11,460 bases of DNA from the NCBI GenBank assembly GCA_900543345.1, contig UQRJ01000065.1, forward strand, positions 1 through 11,460. The letters run 5' to 3'. Origin of the DNA: an uncultured Sporolactobacillus sp. (lineage in GTDB: Bacteria > Bacillota > Bacilli > Bacillales > Sporolactobacillaceae). Within the stretch, counting starts at the first letter, position 1; every line of letters starts with the position of its first letter. Below, in pieces: positions 6,369 through 11,460 of the stretch. The notes under the pieces were generated by a model. That model made no database searches and was not told the DNA's origin. It saw only the letters and a program-made list of their open reading frames with translations. The translations under genes were made by a program, and so were the position numbers.

Positions 6369-7500
6369 ATCGATTCCGCGCGGAGCCTACATCCATATTC
6401 CTTTCTGCGATCATATCTGCTATTATTGCGACTTTAATAAATTTTTTATGAAAAACCAACCGGTCGATGCCTATCTGGACGCCTTGGCTCATGAGATGGC
6501 TTTTTATGCGGCGATGGGTCCGGTCCAAACCGTTTACGTCGGCGGTGGGACGCCGACTGCCCTCAACGACGAACAATTTGAGCGGATGCTCAATGAGGTG
6601 CATCGTTATTTTGTTCACTCTGGTCTCCGTGAATTTACGGTGGAAGCGAATCCGGAAAATCTCGACGAACGGAAGCTGCTGCTGATGAAGCGATATGGTG
6701 TCACCCGCCTCAGCATCGGCGTTCAATCGTTTGACGACCGGCTGCTGAAAGCAATCGGCCGAGCGCATACGGCAGACCGCGCTGCGGCCGTGATTCATCT
6801 GGCGAATTCGCTTGGCTTTGACAATCTGACGCTCGATTTGATGTTTGCACTGCCCGGACAGACAGAGGCGTCGCTGCGCGCATCGCTTGCGAGAGCCGTC
6901 CGTCTCGGCGTTCCTCATATTTCAATCTATTCGCTGCAAATTGAACCGCGGACGATCTTCTATCATCGGCTGAGAAACGGAAAGTTGAGACTCCCCGGTC
7001 AGGATATTGAAGCGGACATGTTCGGCGAAATTATTTTATTTTTGGAAGAACGTGGCTTTCGCCACTATGAAATCAGCAATTTTGCCCGGCCCGGCTTCGA
7101 AGGAATCCACAACTCATTGTACTGGCGGAATGATGAATATTATGGTATCGGTGCCGGTGCACACGGTTACGTTGCCGGAAATCGTTACGCCAATGCTGCC
7201 TCGATAAAGAAATACATTCGAACAGTCGGCGAGCAGGGGAACGCGGCGACGACTGTGCACCGAGTGACGCAACAAGAGCGTATGGAAGAAGAAATGTTTC
7301 TCGGCCTGCGAATGATGAAAGGCGTCAGCAAAAGTCGCTTTTACCGTCGGTTCGGCCGGCCGCTGGAAGAGGTTTACGGGACGGCGATTGCCCAGCTGAA
7401 GCGGCGGGGCCTGCTTGATGAGCAAGGCGATCGTCTGGCCTTGACGATGAGAGGAATTTTTTTAGGAAATAATGTTTTTGAAGCGTTTTTATTGTCCTAA
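6361..7500 (+). CDS. hemW: Radical SAM heme chaperone HemW (HemN-like)
   Basis: HemW is a radical SAM protein thought to insert heme into respiratory proteins. It is often misannotated as oxygen-independent coproporphyrinogen III oxidase. The product is 379 residues. The 4Fe-4S/SAM motif CDHICYYC has Cys16, Cys20 and Cys23 (CX3CX2C), and the next residues are DFN instead of the additional cysteine of true HemN. This, together with the length and the missing N-terminal extension, supports HemW. The GGGTP SAM-binding motif is at 59-63. The conserved NSLYWRNDEYYGIGAGAHGY stretch and a C-terminal winged-helix-like domain (about 300-379) follow. The start ATG 6361 lies inside the 3' end of lepA. 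There is no terminator between its stop and the hrcA promoter only 5 bases on, so some read-through into hrcA is likely. Confidence 0.93.
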   Translation: MTESIPRGAYIHIPFCDHICYYCDFNKFFMKNQPVDAYLDALAHEMAFYAAMGPVQTVYVGGGTPTALNDEQFERMLNEVHRYFVHSGLREFTVEANPENLDERKLLLMKRYGVTRLSIGVQSFDDRLLKAIGRAHTADRAAAVIHLANSLGFDNLTLDLMFALPGQTEASLRASLARAVRLGVPHISIYSLQIEPRTIFYHRLRNGKLRLPGQDIEADMFGEIILFLEERGFRHYEISNFARPGFEGIHNSLYWRNDEYYGIGAGAHGYVAGNRYANAASIKKYIRTVGEQGNAATTVHRVTQQERMEEEMFLGLRMMKGVSKSRFYRRFGRPLEEVYGTAIAQLKRRGLLDEQGDRLALTMRGIFLGNNVFEAFLLS

Positions 7501-7504
7501 CCAT

Positions 7505-7533
7505 TTGACAAACCGTCATTAAGTTGGTAAATT
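7505..7533 (+). promoter_or_regulatory. Sigma-A promoter of the hrcA operon
   Basis: A consensus TTGACA (7505-7510) is followed after 17 bases by TAAATT (7528-7533, 4 of 6). The predicted start near 7540 lies just before CIRCE, so bound HrcA would block initiation or early elongation. The -35 begins 5 bases after the hemW stop. Confidence 0.75.
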
Positions 7534-7544
7534 TTAAGGTAGAA

Positions 7545-7571
7545 TTAGCACTCAGGGAAAGAGAGTGCTAA
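7545..7571 (+). promoter_or_regulatory. CIRCE operator (HrcA binding site)
   Basis: TTAGCACTC (7545-7553), a 9-base spacer, and GAGTGCTAA (7563-7571) form the perfect consensus CIRCE element bound by the HrcA repressor. It lies between the promoter and the hrcA ribosome binding site (AGAGGTGA, 7573-7580), one base upstream of the latter. The same hairpin therefore forms in the mRNA leader, where CIRCE can also affect transcript stability. Confidence 0.98.
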
Positions 7572-7585
7572 CAGAGGTGATAAAG

Positions 7586-8608
7586 ATGTTAACAGAACGC
7601 CAGTTATTTCTTCTGCAGCTTCTTGTTAATGACTATATTGTCTCTGCCGAACCGGTAGGCTCACGTTCGATTGCCAAACACGACAATGTGCATTACAGTC
7701 CGGCAACGATTCGGAATGAACTGGCGGATCTGGAGGAGATGGGGTATCTGGAAAAAACGCATCTGTCTTCCGGCCGAGTTCCATCGCAGAAGGGTTATCG
7801 TTTTTATGTCGATCACCTGCTCTCTCCGGTGCTGCTTTCCGAAGAGGAAATGAACAACATCCGGAATGCCTATAAACAAAGGTTTACCGAAACAGACGAA
7901 TTGATTCGCGTGACCGCGCATCTGCTTTCTAAATTTACGCATTACACAGCAATCATGCTTGGCCCCGAGTTACTGGATATGCGGCTGAAACATATTCAGC
8001 TGGTCAAACTAACCGAGAGTCAAGGCGTGATGATTATTGTAACGGATACCGGACATGTCGAAAACCGAGTCGTTTCGTTTCCCGGCGGGATCAGGGCTGA
8101 CGACGTGGAAAAGGTCGTCAACATTCTGAACGATAAGTTGCTGGATGTGCCGCTGTATCAGTTGGAAAGCCGACTGAATGCGGAAGTTCGCGAGGTTATT
8201 CGCCGTAATGTCAGCAACTACGAACACGTGATGTCGCTCCTGACGGAGGGCATTTCGCTGGATGATCCGGACAAGATTATTTACAGCGGCAAAAGCAATA
8301 TTCTGAGTCAGCCTGAATTTCAGGATATCAATAAAGTGGTCGCCTTGCTGAACGTTTTCGAGGGCAAAGGCCTTGTCCGCGAACTGATGAGCCTGCCGCA
8401 GGGTGAGCTCAATATTCGCATTGGGAAAGAAAATAAACTGAACGGCATTGAAGAATGCAGCTTGATAACGACGACATATTCGATCGGCGATGCACATGTC
8501 GGTACGGTTGCCGTCATCGGTCCGAAACGGATGACTTATCCGCGGGTTGTCACATTGATCGATCTTTTTTCGAAAATTTTAACGCATTCACTTAGTAAGA
8601 TTCAATAG
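7586..8608 (+). CDS. hrcA: Heat-inducible transcription repressor HrcA
   Basis: HrcA represses class I heat-shock operons by binding CIRCE. In B. subtilis GroEL is needed to keep it active, so misfolded protein relieves repression. The product is 340 residues (343 in B. subtilis). The N-terminal winged-helix DNA-binding region shows LTERQLFLLQLLVNDYI and SAEPVGSRSIAK (about residues 2-32). PATIRNELADLEEMGYLEKTHLSSGRVPSQKGYRFYVD follows (roughly 39-76), then the GAF-like dimer domain and its insert. I chose ATG 7586 with AGAGGTGA upstream. The in-frame GTG at 7565 lies within CIRCE and has no ribosome binding site. It is the first gene of hrcA-grpE-dnaK and autoregulated by the adjacent operator. 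Confidence 0.97.
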   Translation: MLTERQLFLLQLLVNDYIVSAEPVGSRSIAKHDNVHYSPATIRNELADLEEMGYLEKTHLSSGRVPSQKGYRFYVDHLLSPVLLSEEEMNNIRNAYKQRFTETDELIRVTAHLLSKFTHYTAIMLGPELLDMRLKHIQLVKLTESQGVMIIVTDTGHVENRVVSFPGGIRADDVEKVVNILNDKLLDVPLYQLESRLNAEVREVIRRNVSNYEHVMSLLTEGISLDDPDKIIYSGKSNILSQPEFQDINKVVALLNVFEGKGLVRELMSLPQGELNIRIGKENKLNGIEECSLITTTYSIGDAHVGTVAVIGPKRMTYPRVVTLIDLFSKILTHSLSKIQ

Positions 8609-8614
8609 GGATTG

Positions 8615-8640
8615 ATCCGCCGACCGGACCGGCGGCGGAT
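8615..8640 (+). repeat. GC-rich hairpin in the hrcA-grpE junction
   Basis: ATCCGCCG (8615-8622) pairs perfectly with CGGCGGAT (8633-8640) around a 10-base loop that can itself form two further pairs. It has no T tract, so it is not an intrinsic terminator. It ends 14 bases before the grpE ribosome binding site. In B. subtilis the hrcA-grpE junction is, as I recall, an mRNA processing site. A role here in cleavage or in stabilising the grpE-dnaK segment is inferred. Confidence 0.65.
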
Positions 8641-8666
8641 GTTGAACGATAGCAGGAGGTGAGCCC

Positions 8667-9419
8667 ATGGCTGAGCAGACCAATCACAGCGAAATGCAAG
8701 AAGACAAACGAGGAAAAGGCCCAAAGGACGACAAGTGTGCGCAGGCGAAAAAGGGACAAGTGACGGACGACGCCGCGCAAACCGCTGAAAAGACAAATAA
8801 CAAGGCGGAAGACCCGAAAAATGCGGCCGCCGGCAATGGGGAGTGGCAGAAGCCCGAGGGCAAAAACGACTCGATCGATCGGCAAACAGCCGAATCGGAA
8901 ACGGAAGAATCCACGGAAAAGCTTCTGAAGAAAAAAAATGCCGAACTTGCCGGTGAAATTGCCAAACTGAACGATGAAATTGCTAAACTGAACAACGAAA
9001 AAAAGGAATTAACCAACCGCTTGCTCCGCTCGCGGGCGGATTTCGACAACTACCGAAAACGCATTGTCAAAGAACGGGCGGATGCCAGAAAGTTCCGTGC
9101 GCAGGATCTGGTTACGGACCTTCTGGAGACGCTTGATAATTTCAAACGTGCCATTGCCGTCGAGACGACATCGGCGGACGGCGAAGCGTTGAAAAAAGGG
9201 ATGCAGATGGTACTGACAAAGCTTGAAACAGCGTTGAAAAAGGAAGGTGTCACGCGGATTGAGGCGGTTGGCAAGCCGTTCGACCCGAATTTCCAGCAGG
9301 CGGTAATGCAGGAGAAAAACGATAAGTTCGCGTCCGGCATTGTCACCCAAGTGCTGCAGGACGGTTATGTACTTAACGGAAGAGTGATCCGACCGGCGAT
9401 GGTCAAAGTTAATTCCTGA
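8667..9419 (+). CDS. grpE: GrpE, nucleotide-exchange factor for DnaK
   Basis: GrpE releases ADP from DnaK and acts as a thermosensor through its long paired helices. The product is 250 residues, longer than the usual 180-200. The extra length is an N-terminal, highly charged, low-complexity region (about residues 1-85) with no visible fold. A coiled-coil stretch follows (about 85-140), including two 7-residue repeats EIAKLND and EIAKLNN (97-110). The conserved core is present: RSRADFDNYRKR (121-132), the LLETLDNFKRA helix (152-162), GKPFDPNFQQAVMQ (202-215) and the terminal GYVLNGRVIRPAMVKVN. Gln replaces the frequent His in the FDPNxHEAV motif. ATG 8667 has AGGAGGTGA at 8654-8662. It lies 58 bases after hrcA in the same operon. 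Confidence 0.96.
   Translation: MAEQTNHSEMQEDKRGKGPKDDKCAQAKKGQVTDDAAQTAEKTNNKAEDPKNAAAGNGEWQKPEGKNDSIDRQTAESETEESTEKLLKKKNAELAGEIAKLNDEIAKLNNEKKELTNRLLRSRADFDNYRKRIVKERADARKFRAQDLVTDLLETLDNFKRAIAVETTSADGEALKKGMQMVLTKLETALKKEGVTRIEAVGKPFDPNFQQAVMQEKNDKFASGIVTQVLQDGYVLNGRVIRPAMVKVNS
8955..8996 (+). repeat. 21-bp tandem duplication within grpE
   Basis: Two adjacent 21-base units, starting at 8955 and 8976 with GAAATTGC and agreeing at 18 of 21 positions, encode EIAKLND and EIAKLNN. The unit is exactly one coiled-coil heptad, so the duplication lengthens the GrpE helix by two turns without breaking its register. Confidence 0.8.
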
Positions 9420-9428
9420 TTCTTCTGG

Positions 9429-9453
9429 AAACACGGGATCGCAAGCCGTGTTT
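9429..9453 (+). repeat. Hairpin in the grpE-dnaK junction
   Basis: AAACACGG (9429-9436) pairs perfectly with CCGTGTTT (9446-9453) around a 9-base loop, starting 9 bases after the grpE stop. Only TTT from the stem follows, so termination would be weak at most. Downstream, AGTCTTTA is repeated at 9470-9477 and 9480-9487. No CIRCE or convincing promoter precedes dnaK, so the hairpin may tune read-through or mRNA stability. Confidence 0.6.
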
Positions 9454-9518
9454 GGATAAACTAGCGAGCAGTCTTTAGTAGTCTTTAATTGAGTAGAATG
9501 AGTAGGAGGAAAATCGAC

Positions 9519-11381
9519 ATGAGCAAAATCATCGGTATTGATCTGGGTACAACCAATTCATGCGTTGCGGTTATGGAAGGGGGAGAACCGGTCGTTATTC
9601 CCAATTCGGAGGGCGGTCGGACGACGCCTTCCGCCGTTGCTTTCAAGAACGGCGAACGGCAAGTCGGCGAAGTCGCCAAACGCCAGGCCGTAACGAATCC
9701 GAATGTTGTTCTTTCGATTAAGCGGCATATGGGTACGGATTACAAGGTCGAAATTGAGGGGAAAAAGTATACACCGCAGGAAATTTCGGCAATCATTTTA
9801 CAGAAGTTGAAGCATGACGCGGAGGCTTATCTCGGCGAAAAAGTCGAGAAGGCGGTTATCACCGTTCCGGCATACTTCAATGACGCGCAACGTCAAGCGA
9901 CGAAAGATGCCGGCAAAATCGCCGGGCTCGACGTCCTGCGGATCATCAACGAGCCGACCGCTTCTTCGCTCGCTTATGGGCTCGACAAGCAGGGCGATCA
10001 GACGATCCTCGTCTTTGATCTAGGCGGCGGGACGTTCGATGTGTCGATTCTCGATCTAGGCGACGGGATCTTCGAAGTCAAGGCGACAGCCGGCAATAAC
10101 CACTTGGGCGGCGATGACTTTGACCAGCGTGTCATTAACTATCTGATTGATCAGTTTAAACAGGAGACAGGCATCGATCTGTCGACAGATAAAATGGCGC
10201 TTCAACGTCTGAAAGATGCGGCTGAAAAAGCGAAAAAAGAGCTTTCCAGTGTGACACAGACGGAAATTTCGCTGCCGTTTATCTCTGCCGACGCCAGCGG
10301 CCCGAAGCATTTACAGACCACGCTGACACGGGCAAAATTCGAAGAGCTGACAGCCGATCTGGTTGAAGCGACGATGGATCCTGTGCGTCGAGCATTGAAA
10401 GACGCGGATCTGAGTTTCGACGACATTACCAAGATCATCCTTGTCGGCGGTTCGACCCGTATGCCGGCCGTACAAGAAGCTGTTAAAAACTTGACGGGTA
10501 AGGAACCAAGCAAAAATGTCAACCCGGATGAAGTCGTCGCCGTCGGTGCTGCGATTCAGGGCGGCGTGCTGGCCGGCGATGTCAAGGATGTCGTTCTGCT
10601 TGACGTCACACCGCTGTCGTTGGGCATTGAAACGATGGGCAGCGTTTTCACGAAACTGATTCCGCGTAACACCACGATCCCAACGAGTAAATCGCAGATT
10701 TTCTCAACGGCGGCCGATAATCAGACGGCCGTTGATATTCACGTGCTGCAGGGTGAGCGGCCGATGGCAAAAGATAACAAGACGCTGGGTCGCTTCCAAT
10801 TGACCGACATTCCCCCTGCTCCGCGCGGTGTTCCGCAAATTGAAGTAACCTTTGAAATTGACGCCAACGGTATTGTTAATGTCAAGGCGAAAGACAAGGG
10901 GACCAATAAGGAACAGTCGATTACGATCAAATCGTCTTCCGGACTCAATGACGATGAAATCAATCGAATGGTGAAAGAGGCCAAAGAACACGAAGAGGAA
11001 GATAAGCAGCGTAAAGAGGAAGCCGATGTGCGCAACGAAGCCGATCAGCTGATTTTCTCGACTGACAAAACGCTGAAACAGCTTGGCGATAAAGTCGACG
11101 CGGCGGAAAAATCGAAGGCTAAAGATGCCGAAGATAAGCTGAAAAAAGCATTAGGCGGTAAAGATATTGACGCGATCAAGAAAGCGAAAGACGAACTGAA
11201 CGAAGTGGTTCAGCAATTGTCCGTTAAACTTTACCAACAGGCATCGAAAGACAATAATAGTAATAGTCAGAACGGTCCGTCCGGAAAGACGAATTCCGGA
11301 AAATCAGGAAAAAAAGATGATAACGTCGTCGACGCCGATTATCATGAAGTCGACGACGATGATAAGAACAAGAAGAAATAA
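9519..11381 (+). CDS. dnaK: Molecular chaperone DnaK (Hsp70)
   Basis: DnaK is the Hsp70 ATPase that binds and releases unfolded polypeptides with DnaJ and GrpE. The product is 620 residues and complete. The nucleotide-binding domain (about 1-355) shows IDLGTTNSC (7-15), FDLGGGTFDVS (167-177) and ILVGGSTRMP (307-316). The interdomain linker VVLLDVTPLSL is at 358-368. The substrate-binding beta domain runs to about 470, and the helical lid (about 475-590) is lysine- and glutamate-rich. A flexible Gly/Ser/Asn tail leads to the conserved VVDADYHEV end, here extended by an Asp/Lys tail. ATG 9519 has AGGAGG at 9504-9509. A TTG at 9489 in frame precedes this site and is rejected. It is the third gene of the CIRCE-controlled operon, and dnaJ is expected next, beyond the contig end. 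Confidence 0.99.
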   Translation: MSKIIGIDLGTTNSCVAVMEGGEPVVIPNSEGGRTTPSAVAFKNGERQVGEVAKRQAVTNPNVVLSIKRHMGTDYKVEIEGKKYTPQEISAIILQKLKHDAEAYLGEKVEKAVITVPAYFNDAQRQATKDAGKIAGLDVLRIINEPTASSLAYGLDKQGDQTILVFDLGGGTFDVSILDLGDGIFEVKATAGNNHLGGDDFDQRVINYLIDQFKQETGIDLSTDKMALQRLKDAAEKAKKELSSVTQTEISLPFISADASGPKHLQTTLTRAKFEELTADLVEATMDPVRRALKDADLSFDDITKIILVGGSTRMPAVQEAVKNLTGKEPSKNVNPDEVVAVGAAIQGGVLAGDVKDVVLLDVTPLSLGIETMGSVFTKLIPRNTTIPTSKSQIFSTAADNQTAVDIHVLQGERPMAKDNKTLGRFQLTDIPPAPRGVPQIEVTFEIDANGIVNVKAKDKGTNKEQSITIKSSSGLNDDEINRMVKEAKEHEEEDKQRKEEADVRNEADQLIFSTDKTLKQLGDKVDAAEKSKAKDAEDKLKKALGGKDIDAIKKAKDELNEVVQQLSVKLYQQASKDNNSNSQNGPSGKTNSGKSGKKDDNVVDADYHEVDDDDKNKKK

Positions 11382-11413
11382 TTGCGGGCAGCCGGAAGGA
11401 AGCAGTCCCGCAT
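11382..11413 (+). other. End of genomic sequence after dnaK
   Basis: Only 32 genomic bases follow the dnaK stop before the adapter. They contain GCGGG (11384-11388) and CCCGC (11407-11411), a possible 5-bp stem with no T tract visible. Whether it continues into a terminator or the dnaJ leader cannot be seen. Confidence 0.5.
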
Positions 11414-11460
11414 CTGTCTCTTATACACATCTCCGAGCCCACGAGACCCTAAGACATCTC
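11414..11460 (-). other. Nextera i7 sequencing adapter, inverted copy (artefact)
   Basis: CTGTCTCTTATACACATCT (11414-11432) is the Tn5 mosaic end, CCGAGCCCACGAGAC (11433-11447) the read-2 adapter, CCTAAGAC (11448-11455) the same i7 index as at the other end, and ATCTC (11456-11460) the edge of P7. It is the reverse complement of positions 1-48 (one base shorter). A minus-strand frame starting in it begins MGSEMCIRDR, a peptide that arises from this adapter. Confidence 0.98.

Noticed and set aside
11345..11381. DDDDK at the DnaK C-terminus as an enterokinase tag or vector trace
   Set aside because: It lies in an acidic natural tail after the conserved VVDADYHEV, and no other vector sequence is present apart from the adapters.
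49..11413. CRISPR arrays, insertion sequences, phage or defence genes
   Set aside because: No spaced direct repeats, transposase or phage motifs were seen. The region is conserved housekeeping DNA.

Overview
The window is a chromosomal housekeeping segment from an endospore-forming Firmicute (Bacillales). It contains the spore germination protease gene gpr, a CIRCE-controlled hrcA-grpE-dnaK operon, strong AGGAGG-type ribosome binding sites and sigma-A-like promoters. The gene order comEC-holA-rpsT(reverse)-gpr-[yqxA-like]-lepA-hemW-hrcA-grpE-dnaK is that of Bacillus subtilis, except that spoIIP, which B. subtilis has between gpr and yqxA, is not here. Base composition is moderately GC-rich for a bacillus. 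A Sporolactobacillus-like relative is possible, but that is only an impression.

Layout: positions 1-48 and 11414-11460 are not genomic. They are inverted copies of an Illumina Nextera i7 adapter with the Tn5 mosaic end and an 8-base index, so the biological sequence is 49-11413. It opens inside the 3' part of comEC (DNA-uptake channel, metallo-beta-lactamase-like C-terminal domain), which ends in a clear terminator at 849-878. A roughly 300-base stretch without a gene follows, holding a nested inverted-repeat structure at 925-1020. Next come holA (DNA polymerase III delta), then rpsT on the minus strand with its own promoter, structured leader and terminator. gpr diverges from rpsT. A small membrane-anchored YqxA-like protein follows, then a well-formed sigma-A promoter driving lepA (EF4) and hemW, which overlap by 8 bases. 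A promoter with a perfect CIRCE operator then drives hrcA, grpE and dnaK. The dnaK gene is complete and dnaJ would be expected just past the end.

How the genes work together: HrcA, with GroEL in the known system, represses its own operon through CIRCE. GrpE and DnaK form the nucleotide-exchange and ATPase parts of the Hsp70 machine. LepA and S20 belong to translation, HolA to replication, ComEC to competence and Gpr to spore outgrowth.

I found no previously undescribed multi-gene system. The points most worth following up are non-coding: the structured element at 925-1020, a Fur-like 7-1-7 palindrome after holA, a possible attenuator in the rpsT leader, a possible leader peptide before the yqxA-like gene, and hairpins in both junctions of the chaperone operon. 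The adapter ends are the most certain anomaly and should be trimmed.
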